From NCBI RefSeq assembly GCF_023168165.1, contig NZ_BQYJ01000003.1:558001-622000 (forward strand): a stretch of DNA of 64,000 nucleotides, in the 5' to 3' direction. The DNA comes from Niallia sp. NCCP-28. GTDB taxonomy: Bacteria; Bacillota; Bacilli; Bacillales; Cytobacillaceae. The notes under the pieces are model-generated. The model saw nothing but the letters and a program-made list of their open reading frames with translations. It had not been told where the DNA came from and did not search any database. Shown here piece by piece: positions 8,629-16,101 of this stretch. The translations under genes were made by a program, and so were the position numbers. How positions within the stretch are numbered: the first letter of the stretch is position 1; every line of letters begins with the position of its first letter.

Positions 8629-9978
8629 ATGAGAAAAAGAAATGGGCAACTTCGATTAGGCGCATTTATTTATTATAGCGGCCATCATGCTGCAGGCTGG
8701 CGCCATCCTGAATCAGGTGTCGAAGACTTATTTAGATTGGATATGTATAAGAAACTAGCACAGACAGCGGAACGCGGCAAGTTTGATATGATGTTTTTTG
8801 CCGATTTGCTTTATGCTGTTAATGTTGAGAAAGCTGCATCTGGTATGCTTGATCCACAAACTTTGTTAGCAGCTCTCTCTGCTGTTACCAATAAACTAGG
8901 TCTAACTGCTACTGTATCCACAACGTATAACGAACCATATAATGTTGCACGTAAATTTGCTACGCTTGACCATATAAGTGGTGGAAGGGCAGCATGGAAT
9001 ATTGTCACATCGCAGCTCGATATTGAGGCACATAACTATGGCAAGCCAAAGCATCCTGATCATAATCTGCGCTATGAAATGGCAAATGAATTTGTAGATC
9101 TAACTAAACAACTGTGGGACAGCTGGGAAGATGACGCTCTTGTTTTTGATCGTAAAAAAGGGCAATTTGCCGATGAATCCAAAGTAAAAGAAATTGATTT
9201 CCAAGGACGGTTTTATGCAGCAAAAGGGCGATTGAATGTACCACGTCCTCCTCAAGGTTATCCGGTTCTTGTCGTTGCAGGCTCTTCCGAACCAGGAATT
9301 GATTCTGCCGGCCGATATGGAGAGGTTGTTTTTACGGCTCAACAGTCAATAGAGTCTGCAAAATTGTTCTATCAGCGTATCCATGCAAAACTTGAAGAAT
9401 ATGGGCGTTCTCACGATAGTTTAAAAATTATGCCAGGGATTTCTCCCATTATAGGTGCAACGGAGGAGGAAGCTTGGAAAAAGCATCAAACCTTGCAAGA
9501 TCTAATTTCTCCTGAAGATGCAGTGCAAGCAGTATCACAATTTATCAATTATGATTTATCTAAATATTCCTATGATCAACCTTTACCGAAAAATCTTTCC
9601 CATTTGGCAGATCAGTCCAATGGGATGAAGAGCCGAGTACAGCTCCTTTTGGATACTGCCTATAAAGAAAATTTATCCATTCTGGAACTTGGGAGAAAGA
9701 TGTTAGGAGCACGTGGACATATACAGTTTGTCGGAACTCCAGATCAATTAGCTGATTTAATGGAACAATGGTTTGAAGAATATGCTTGCGATGGCTTTAA
9801 CATTATGCCTCCAGTTATTCCAGGAGATCTTGATGATTTTGTTGATTATGTTATACCGGTACTACAAAAACGTGGGTTGTTTCGTAAAGAGTACACAGGT
9901 AATACACTTAGGGAGCACCTTGGTCTTGAACGCCCAAATGTAAGGTGTATTCAAAAAAATGAGCTTAGTTCACATTGA
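8629..9978 (+). CDS. LLM-class flavin-dependent monooxygenase, NtaA/SnaA/DszA family
   Basis: 449 residues starting at the ATG at 8629; AAAGGAG (8612-8618) rules out the in-frame TTG at 8620. LRLGAFIYYSGHHAAGWRHP at the N-terminus, RGKFDMMFFADLL, SGGRAAWNIVTS and the middle block GYPVLVVAGSSEPGIDSAGRYGEVVFTAQ are hallmarks of the NtaA/SnaA/DszA branch of bacterial luciferase-like enzymes, which use reduced flavin from a separate reductase. Placed last in the sulfonate-type importer operon, it probably oxidises the imported organosulfur or related compound. No flavin reductase gene is next to it. Confidence 0.9.
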   Translation: MRKRNGQLRLGAFIYYSGHHAAGWRHPESGVEDLFRLDMYKKLAQTAERGKFDMMFFADLLYAVNVEKAASGMLDPQTLLAALSAVTNKLGLTATVSTTYNEPYNVARKFATLDHISGGRAAWNIVTSQLDIEAHNYGKPKHPDHNLRYEMANEFVDLTKQLWDSWEDDALVFDRKKGQFADESKVKEIDFQGRFYAAKGRLNVPRPPQGYPVLVVAGSSEPGIDSAGRYGEVVFTAQQSIESAKLFYQRIHAKLEEYGRSHDSLKIMPGISPIIGATEEEAWKKHQTLQDLISPEDAVQAVSQFINYDLSKYSYDQPLPKNLSHLADQSNGMKSRVQLLLDTAYKENLSILELGRKMLGARGHIQFVGTPDQLADLMEQWFEEYACDGFNIMPPVIPGDLDDFVDYVIPVLQKRGLFRKEYTGNTLREHLGLERPNVRCIQKNELSSH

Positions 9979-10076
9979 TAAATAGATAGAACAATTACTA
10001 TTCTTTTATTATTAGATTCTTAACTCTTGAGAGAATCACTGGAATTTTTGAAATAGGTCATAATGAAAGAAACCAT

Positions 10077-10112
10077 AAAGTCACTCATCTAGTATGGAGA
10101 GTGACTTTTATT
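10077..10112 (+). terminator. Terminator of the ABC/monooxygenase operon
   Basis: AAAGTCACTC (10077-10086) pairs with GAGTGACTTT (10099-10108), loop of 12, then TATT. About 100 bases after the monooxygenase stop. Confidence 0.75.
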
Positions 10113-10323
10113 ATCTGACTCCACTTTAATTTAACATCTGATTAACTAGTAATACTAAAAGTTTGTATATAAGTAAATTGGCAAGTTATTTTACTTATAT
10201 TAACAGGATGATGAAGAAATAAAGGTAATCCCTCTCTTCTTATTGAAGTAAAGACTTAGATACGTTTAATCCAGTCTTTTTTCTTTTACTTATGTCTTAA
10301 ACTTCAAGAGGTGGTTTTAAGTT

Positions 10324-10419
10324 ATGCAGCACTTACAATTTGAAGTGTCTTGGGACAAAATGTTAGCGGATCAGGACCGACAAAATATTGAAAGAATCTT
10401 TAGTCAAACAAACATCTAA
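10324..10419 (+). pseudogene. Fragment resembling the N-terminus of a SLAP-domain protein
   Basis: A 31-codon frame with a good GAGGTGG site nine bases before the ATG. The opening MQHLQFEVSWDKMLADQDRQ resembles the first residues of SLAP-domain (S-layer assembly accessory) proteins of Bacillus, which are much longer. The frame stops early and nothing matching follows, so this is most likely a relic. Family assignment is from memory and tentative. Confidence 0.35.
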
Positions 10420-10475
10420 ACTTATTTGCTCTCCTATTGCGAGAAACAATCAACCACAAAAAAGCATTCCAGCCC

Positions 10476-10654
10476 TTAGATAACTTCGTTTTTTTGTATT
10501 TCTTCACCTAATATATCATTTACCACTAAGGCTGTTACCCCGCATTGCCCTTTTGCTGGATTACCTGTGCTCCATTTTGAACTGGATTGTAAGGACCAGG
10601 ATTTTGATAAAGCATTTATTAAATTTTTCGTTTAATTGCTTCATTTTCACCCAT
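10476..10654 (-). pseudogene. YunG-like gene remnant
   Basis: On the minus strand the text WSTGNPAKGQCGVTALVVND is the conserved core of the YunG family. Upstream the match continues as INALSKSWSLQSSSK but the frame is closed by a stop at the N-terminus; a one-base shift joins it to an ATG at 10654 (MGENEAIKRK). The C-terminal half of YunG (about 115 residues in all) is missing after EEIQKNEVI and a stop at 10476-10478. This is a decayed gene with at least one frameshift and a truncation. Confidence 0.65.
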
Positions 10655-10940
10655 TAAAATTCTTTCTTTAATCACTATTTACATTTTTACTTTATTATTT
10701 CATACTGCACTAAAAAGAATTGACCAGCTTTTATAAAACAGGCATGAAAAGAACTAACCTATTATCTAAATAAAGACTGGATAGTAGTATCTTTTAAAAA
10801 TCTAAAAACATTTTCACTATCCCGCTTTGATTGGTACTATTTTTTCACCATATAGAGATTACACGATTTATAGCGCAAAATGATCTCAAATAACTTAAAA
10901 TCACTACATTTGGATGTTATAGCGAATGAACGAAATTATA
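10655..10940. other. Gene-free AT-rich stretch
   Basis: No frame with a start and ribosome binding site. A short plus-strand frame around 10774-10850 reads KDWIVVSFKNLKTFSLSRF and could be a protein relic, but I cannot assign it. Confidence 0.4.
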
Positions 10941-10942
10941 CA

Positions 10943-10970
10943 TTGACATAGATAATTAAAAAAATAATTA
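10943..10970 (+). promoter_or_regulatory. Candidate promoter of the sigma factor operon
   Basis: TTGACA at 10943-10948 with a weak TAATTA 16 bases downstream, beside the palindrome AAAATAATTATTTT. The leader to the start codon is about 60 bases. Confidence 0.4.
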
Positions 10971-11038
10971 TTTTGATAGAAATAAGAATAATGATGACGT
11001 ACTAAAGAGTGATGGGGTTTATTATAGGGAGGAAATAA

Positions 11039-11596
11039 ATGGAAATAAACGATAGAAATGTTGTACAACAGTTAACCAAAAGAAATGAAAAAGCGTTATA
11101 TTACATCATTGATTGTTACGGAGGTTTGATAAAAAAAGTCATTCAAAAATATTTGTACCAGTTTGAATCTGTTCAAGAGGAGTGTTTAGATGATGTGCTT
11201 CTTCTTGTTTGGGGTAATATTGGTTCCTATGATGAAAGGCGCAATTCACTGAAAAATTGGATAGCAGCTATCGCAAAATATAAAGCAATTGATTACCAAA
11301 GAAAATACCAAAAGTGTTTAGATCAAAGGGATATTGATGACAGAATGGTAGAAAGCCCGTTTAATATAGAGGCGCATGTCACAGAAAATTTATTAAGCAA
11401 AACGACCGAAAGAATGCTCAGTCACCTAAAAAAAGAGGATCAAACATTATTCATCAAACATTATGGGGAAGAGAAAAGCATCGATGAATTAGCAAATGAA
11501 ACGGGTATGGAAAAATCCGTTATTTATAACCGTTTATCCCGTGGACGAAAAAAACTTCGCATATTATTTCAACATAAAGCAGCAAATGAAAAATAA
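11039..11596 (+). CDS. RNA polymerase sigma-70 factor, ECF type
   Basis: 185 residues. Region 2 spans about residues 20-85 (YYIIDCYGGLIKKVIQKYL... VWGNIGSYDERRNSLKNWIAAIAKYKAIDYQR), and region 4 about 120-175 (LLSHLKKEDQTLFIKHYGEEKSIDELANETGMEKSVIYNRLSRGRKKLR). It directs core RNA polymerase to its own set of promoters. AGGGAGGAA precedes the ATG. The next gene begins 14 bases later and encodes its probable membrane anti-sigma factor, so the pair is likely autoregulated. Confidence 0.92.
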   Translation: MEINDRNVVQQLTKRNEKALYYIIDCYGGLIKKVIQKYLYQFESVQEECLDDVLLLVWGNIGSYDERRNSLKNWIAAIAKYKAIDYQRKYQKCLDQRDIDDRMVESPFNIEAHVTENLLSKTTERMLSHLKKEDQTLFIKHYGEEKSIDELANETGMEKSVIYNRLSRGRKKLRILFQHKAANEK

Positions 11597-11610
11597 GAGG
11601 TGGTGGACAA

Positions 11611-12609
11611 TTGGAAAACTTATTTGAGCGTGTAAATGAGGAAAACATGGATCTATCGGAATTTGAAGGCAATCCATTAACAGATGTTGAAAAAAAGGCT
11701 ATAAAAAAAAGAATAAAGACAAAATTAAAGCGTAAATCTGGAAAAAAAAGAAAAGTATTTGCTGCAGTAGCGTCACTTTCCATCATCTTACTTATAGAAA
11801 TGAATTCAAACTATGCATTAGCAGATATCCCAGTCATTGGGAATGCTCTTGAAAAATTTGTTTATTCAAAAGAAGATTCATTACATAATTATAAAACAGT
11901 CATTGGAGAAACCGTAGAAGATAATGGAATGAAAGTAACGTTAAATGAAGTATTATTAGACGATGGTCAACTTCTTATTAGCAGTACCTTTCATACAAAT
12001 TTAACAAATAAGGACTTAGACTATAATTGGTTTTCAGATATAGACGTTTATATTAATGGTAAAAAATCAGAACTAAGCGGAGGAGGAGGCCCAAACGAAA
12101 TAACTAATTCAGCAGTGAAATATTTTTGGACTACCGATTTACAAAATATTAACATGAAAGATAATCAAAAGATTAAAATAGTTTTTCATAATTTAGAACG
12201 AAGTGATGCAAAAAAAATAATAAAGGGAAAATGGCGTTTTACATTTAACGCATCAGGCAAAAAACTCGCCGCTAATGAAAAAATAATACCAATTGATAGA
12301 TCTTTTACATTGGAGGATAACCAAAAAGTAACGATAGAAAAATTGATAATAACGCCTGTTTCCACAAAGTTAACTTACAAAATAAATACCGCCGATACGG
12401 ATCTTAGCTTTAGAATGCATGATCAAAACGGAGTGGAATTACAGGGATTCTCCGCATCTACTTCTGGTTATGATAACTATAATAGATTTATAGCATTACA
12501 AAGCACCGTACCAAAACTGAAGGTCATTCCTTATATAACCTCTTATGATGAAATAGATATAAATGAAAAGATTCTTTATGATAAAGTTTTTGAAATAAAG
12601 GTGAAATAA
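11611..12609 (+). CDS. Anti-sigma factor, DUF4179 domain
   Basis: 332 residues from a TTG start with GAGGTGG seven bases upstream. A basic cytoplasmic head (residues 1-48) would bind the sigma factor; one hydrophobic segment, about residues 49-65 (VFAAVASLSIILLIEM), crosses the membrane; and the motif ADIPVIGNALEKFV with the following beta-rich part is the DUF4179 domain found in anti-sigma proteins paired with ECF factors. The C-terminal 100 residues resemble DUF5643. It lies just after the sigma gene. Confidence 0.88.
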   Translation: MENLFERVNEENMDLSEFEGNPLTDVEKKAIKKRIKTKLKRKSGKKRKVFAAVASLSIILLIEMNSNYALADIPVIGNALEKFVYSKEDSLHNYKTVIGETVEDNGMKVTLNEVLLDDGQLLISSTFHTNLTNKDLDYNWFSDIDVYINGKKSELSGGGGPNEITNSAVKYFWTTDLQNINMKDNQKIKIVFHNLERSDAKKIIKGKWRFTFNASGKKLAANEKIIPIDRSFTLEDNQKVTIEKLIITPVSTKLTYKINTADTDLSFRMHDQNGVELQGFSASTSGYDNYNRFIALQSTVPKLKVIPYITSYDEIDINEKILYDKVFEIKVK

Positions 12610-12657
12610 AGTTTAGAAACAGTGAACAAAAGGCAGTTAGATGTATAAAAGAATACC

Positions 12658-12696
12658 AAAGTCTAATGTCTCAAATTGCAGAAATTAGGCTTTTTT
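12658..12696 (+). terminator. Terminator of the sigma/anti-sigma operon
   Basis: AAAGTCTAAT (12658-12667) pairs with ATTAGGCTTT (12684-12693, one G-U pair) and runs into TTTTTT. The rest of 12697-12840 is AT-rich with no convincing gene. Confidence 0.65.
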
Positions 12697-12848
12697 ACTA
12701 TTTACCGTTATTTATCATTATAAATCCCCATATTTTAAGCATCCCTAAATTCCATTCGTTATTTTCCTTTATTATACAAGTAACAATAGAGAGGAAAAAG
12801 AATAAATTATTGTATCTGATTTTAGCAACAATACGAAAAGAGGAATTC

Positions 12849-12878
12849 TTGACAATGATAATCATTTTCAATTAAAAT
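12849..12878 (+). promoter_or_regulatory. Promoter overlapped by a Fur box
   Basis: TTGACA (12849-12854) and TAAAAT (12873-12878) flank TGATAATCATTTTCA (12856-12870), which matches the Bacillus Fur 7-1-7 consensus TGATAATNATTATCA at 14 of 15 positions; a second overlapping heptamer pair starts at 12850. Repression by iron-loaded Fur would block this promoter. Confidence 0.8.
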
Positions 12879-12916
12879 AGTAATATATTTTATAAATTAA
12901 AATGAGAAAGGGGCTT

Positions 12917-13045
12917 ATGATTATGCTTTTTTGCTCATGCTGTGGTTTTAAGGAAGAACTGGACCAGGAAATGTCCGCTGCCGCTCCAATAGATAGTTGC
13001 CAGCTTTGTCCTTGCTGCGGATTAGATGAAATAGAATATGAATGA
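12917..13045 (+). CDS. Small cysteine-rich (zinc-ribbon-like) protein under Fur control
   Basis: A 42-residue protein too short for most gene finders. Two cysteine clusters, CSCCGF near the start and CQLCPCCG near the end, flank an acidic linker and would suit a small metal-binding fold. GAAAGGGG sits about five bases before the ATG at 12917; an in-frame ATG at 12902 is less well placed. It is the first gene behind the Fur-boxed promoter and precedes an FbpA-like gene, so a role in the iron-starvation response is likely (inference). I do not recognise the family. Confidence 0.65.
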   Translation: MIMLFCSCCGFKEELDQEMSAAAPIDSCQLCPCCGLDEIEYE

Positions 13046-13128
13046 ATAAATAAAAAAAATCAGCATATACTATATATTTAACGACGGTGAAAACGAACGG
13101 TTCAATATAAGATTTTAAAAAAGGAAGT

Positions 13129-13317
13129 GTGAACTATGGAAAATTTTTAGTGAATGATCAAAATCAATATCAATATAAAGAAGAACTGATTGCTCAATTA
13201 TTGCACATGGATTGCTTTAAGTCATCAGATGACAGGCAATTGTATGAACTGACAATAGATGAATTACAAAGAGAATATCAAGCAGTGATGGAATGGCAGG
13301 TAGAAGAAATAAAATAA
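13129..13317 (+). CDS. FbpA-like Fur-regulated basic protein family member
   Basis: The core YKEELIAQLLHMDCFKSSDDRQLYELTIDELQREY matches my memory of the FbpA family pattern (KE.LI..L...G..K.DGRQLYELTL.ELE.EY), small proteins made under iron limitation with the FsrA iron-sparing RNA. The true start is unclear: GTG 13129 is too close to the AAGGAAG site, ATG 13136 is ideally spaced but reads four codons and stops, and GTG 13150 overlaps that stop. One extra T in the T5 run would fuse ATG 13136 to this frame. It lacks its own Fur box and is probably co-transcribed with the upstream small Cys gene. Confidence 0.65.
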   Translation: MNYGKFLVNDQNQYQYKEELIAQLLHMDCFKSSDDRQLYELTIDELQREYQAVMEWQVEEIK

Positions 13318-13402
13318 GGGAAGAGAGCAGGATTTTTAACATGCCGTAATTCATAGATTGTTGACCTATCTTATCCAAATCAATCAAGATTCCGCTATTT
13401 AA

Positions 13403-13417
13403 TCGTAATCATTACGA
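13403..13417. promoter_or_regulatory. Perfect Zur-type operator in a convergent intergenic region
   Basis: TCGTAATCATTACGA is an exact 7-1-7 match to the Bacillus Zur consensus TCGTAATNATTACGA. It lies between two converging genes, overlapping the next terminator by three bases, and no gene start lies close by on either strand. Confidence 0.65.
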
Positions 13418-13447
13418 AAAAGACGAAAGAATCCTTCGTCTTTTTCG
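13415..13447. terminator. Bidirectional terminator
   Basis: CGAAAAAGACGAA (13415-13427) pairs perfectly with TTCGTCTTTTTCG (13435-13447). It can serve the fbpA-like gene on the plus strand and codB on the minus strand. Confidence 0.85.
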
Positions 13448-13451
13448 CTTT

Positions 13452-14711
13452 TTATTCAATTTGCGAAACTATTGTAGCTGTTTTCTTTTGCTTATTTAGT
13501 GCTTTATCCACCAGCACAGTTCCCGAATAAAACAGAATGGCTGCTAAAATGGCATTTACTGGAGGAATGCCTGGCAGAAAATTAGCTGCCCCAATTCCAA
13601 CAATCCAAGCAATAATTGCACTAATATTAACGGTTTTTATTTGGTTGGTTTGATAGCCTTCCTTTCTTCTAAGCAAAAAGTAATCTGCCAGAATGATTGC
13701 TCCAATCGATGGAATCGTCGAGCCAAGGATGGTGAGCCAACTGATAAAATTATTATAGACCACTAAGGAAAGCACGGTGCCAATAAATCCATTAAACAAA
13801 ATAATCTTATCTTTAGGCCACTTTGTAATATGGGAAAATCCTAGTCCAGAAGTATATAAAGAATTATCATTTGTTGACCAAATATTTAATCCTAGAATAA
13901 TAATCGCAGGGATGATTAAACCTTGGGCAAGCATTACTTCGGAAATATCTGCAAAACCTAATGCCAATGTTCCGACCATACCGAATGTGAACATTAAAGA
14001 GTTTCCTATAAAGTACGCAATAAATGTTGTCAAAAAGCCATCTTTTTTGCTTTTTGAAAATCTTGTGAAATCTGGAGTTAAGGTTGCCCCTCCAATAAAG
14101 GAACCGATGCAAATCGAAAGAGCTAACGTGTATGACATATGTTCGGAAGGCTCTAATTGCATGAGCGCTGCAAATCCTCCCACATCGTTTGTAGCGTTAA
14201 AGATAGAAAGGCTTCCTAAAATCGCAATGGCAGGTACTGCAATAATACTTAAAATAGTTAATGCTGTCATTCCCCAGTATGCAGTGGATGTCATTAAAAT
14301 GCCAGAGATGATAATAAGCAGCACCAAATGAATCCCAGTCGCTTTATTTACCATTAAAGCAAACGTTGCAACACCGACTCCAAACCAGCCTATTTGAATG
14401 GCACTTAATAAAAAGGATGTTAAGTAAGAGCCTTTTTTGCCAAAAGAATAGCTTGTCAGCATAGGTGTGGTCAATCCTGTTTTTGCTCCAATTAAGCCTA
14501 ATAACGCTGCATATAGTCCTAAAATAAGATTGCCAAGTAATACAATCATCATAAACTCTTTTATACCAAGACCTTTTCCTAATGTTCCGCCTGCTACCAT
14601 GCTAGAAGAGAAGAAGGTGAATCCCAGCATGACAAAAAACATAGAGAGGAAGCCTCTGCGATGATCTTTCGGAATAGGTTGCAGGGCAAAATCTTTATCC
14701 TTTGTTTTCAA
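13452..14711 (-). CDS. codB: Cytosine permease, NCS1 family
   Basis: 419 residues with about 12 membrane helices and the NCS1 pattern of cytosine/purine permeases (FFVMLGFTFFSSSMVAGGTLGKGL at the N-terminus; GGATLTPDFTRFSKSKKDG in the middle; LNIWSTNDNSLYTSGLGFS later). It would import cytosine by cation symport. TTG start with AAGGGGG; the start overlaps the end of the MHS transporter gene by 17 bases, which implies translational coupling. Last gene of the minus-strand operon with codA. Confidence 0.92.
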   Translation of the reverse strand: MKTKDKDFALQPIPKDHRRGFLSMFFVMLGFTFFSSSMVAGGTLGKGLGIKEFMMIVLLGNLILGLYAALLGLIGAKTGLTTPMLTSYSFGKKGSYLTSFLLSAIQIGWFGVGVATFALMVNKATGIHLVLLIIISGILMTSTAYWGMTALTILSIIAVPAIAILGSLSIFNATNDVGGFAALMQLEPSEHMSYTLALSICIGSFIGGATLTPDFTRFSKSKKDGFLTTFIAYFIGNSLMFTFGMVGTLALGFADISEVMLAQGLIIPAIIILGLNIWSTNDNSLYTSGLGFSHITKWPKDKIILFNGFIGTVLSLVVYNNFISWLTILGSTIPSIGAIILADYFLLRRKEGYQTNQIKTVNISAIIAWIVGIGAANFLPGIPPVNAILAAILFYSGTVLVDKALNKQKKTATIVSQIE

Positions 14712-16083
14712 TCGTATTCCCCCTTATATCTATCTTCTTATTTATTGCTGCTTCTTGAAAGGGACCAATCACTGGCTCTTCCTCTTTCATCATCGAAACA
14801 TTGGCCGTTTCTGCTGATTTTATTAAGGCAAATAAAGCAATAACGGACGCCGCCATCAAGTAAAAAGCAGGCGCAAATTCATTTCCAGTCGAAACGATTA
14901 AAAAAGTCGCTATATAAGAAGCTGTTCCACCAAAAATAGCATTTCCTGTATTAAAGGAAAGTGCAAATCCGCTGTATCTAACGTTAGCCGGAAACATTTC
15001 CGATAAAAAAGTGGCAAGAACCCCGTCATTGCAGGCCAAAATCGCTCCAAGGAGTATCATAGCCAAAATAGTGAAAACACCTCCCATGGACATTAAAGCA
15101 AAAATTGGATACGTAAATACGATAAATAAAAGGCATGCAGTGATTAAAACAGGTTTTCTGCCCAGTCTATCTGTTAACATCCCCACTAAAGGAAGCATGA
15201 TCACATAGGAAAATAAGGTGAAGATGGTTGTTAATGTACTATGCAGCGGCGCAAATTTTAAAACGGTGCTTAAATAGGTTGGCATATAACTTAAAATGAT
15301 ATAGAATCCAACAGCATTTAAGCAAATTACACCAAAAGCAATAAAAATATTTTTTCGGTTTTTGCGGATTCCTTCCATTACCCCTAATTGCGGAACAAGC
15401 GATTGTTCTGTTTTAGATTCTAGCTCTTTAAATAATGGTGAGTCTTCCATTTTTAATCGAATCGACAACCCGATTAATCCTAATGGCAAAGACAAAAGAA
15501 AAGGAATTCTCCATCCCCAACTATGTAAAGCAGAATCTGTCAGCATAAATTCAAGCAGGGAAGTAACAATAGCTCCTAAAAGCATGCCAGCTGCGGTGCT
15601 TGCGGGAACTAGGCTAACAAGCAGACCACGTTTTTTCTTTGGAGCATGTTCTGCAATCATAAGGGAAGCACCTGCATACTCTCCAGATGCCGAAAATCCT
15701 TGCACTATTCGGCATGCCAAAAGTAAAATTGGCGCTAAAATGCCAATACGTTCATAACTGGGGATTAATCCGATTAAAAAAGTGGAAAAGGACATTAAAC
15801 ACATCGTTAAAATCAATATTTTTTTCCGGCCTAATCGATCTCCATAATGGCCCCATACTAAGCCGCCGATAGGGCGCACAAGAAAGGATAAGGCGAAAAT
15901 GGCGAAGGTGCTGAGCAAAGCTGCCGTTTTATCGCCTGGTGCAAAAAAGACACTTGCGATAATAGTTGCCAAATATCCGTATGATGCATAATCAAACCAT
16001 TCAATCATATTGCCAAATGCACTGCCGCCGAGAATTTGTTTCATTCCTTTTTTCGTATTTCCTTCCAATGTTATCGCTGTCAT
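14695..16083 (-). CDS. MFS transporter, metabolite:H+ symporter (MHS) subfamily
   Basis: 462 residues, 12 helices. GNMIEWFDYASYGYLA at the N-terminus and the motif A loop RPIGGLVWGHYGDRLGRKKIL are characteristic of the MHS group (ProP, KgtP, ShiA), which imports organic acids, betaines or related compounds with protons. The substrate is not readable, but the setting between codA and codB suggests a nitrogenous or carboxylated precursor handled by the same pathway. AAAGGAGATG lies upstream of the ATG. Confidence 0.9.
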   Translation of the reverse strand: MTAITLEGNTKKGMKQILGGSAFGNMIEWFDYASYGYLATIIASVFFAPGDKTAALLSTFAIFALSFLVRPIGGLVWGHYGDRLGRKKILILTMCLMSFSTFLIGLIPSYERIGILAPILLLACRIVQGFSASGEYAGASLMIAEHAPKKKRGLLVSLVPASTAAGMLLGAIVTSLLEFMLTDSALHSWGWRIPFLLSLPLGLIGLSIRLKMEDSPLFKELESKTEQSLVPQLGVMEGIRKNRKNIFIAFGVICLNAVGFYIILSYMPTYLSTVLKFAPLHSTLTTIFTLFSYVIMLPLVGMLTDRLGRKPVLITACLLFIVFTYPIFALMSMGGVFTILAMILLGAILACNDGVLATFLSEMFPANVRYSGFALSFNTGNAIFGGTASYIATFLIVSTGNEFAPAFYLMAASVIALFALIKSAETANVSMMKEEEPVIGPFQEAAINKKIDIRGNTIENKG

Positions 16084-16101
16084 GGAGTCATCTCCTTTAT
16101 T

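Noticed and set aside
12666-12875. 69-codon plus frame
   Set aside because: Covers the sigma operon terminator and the Fur-boxed promoter and has no ribosome binding site.
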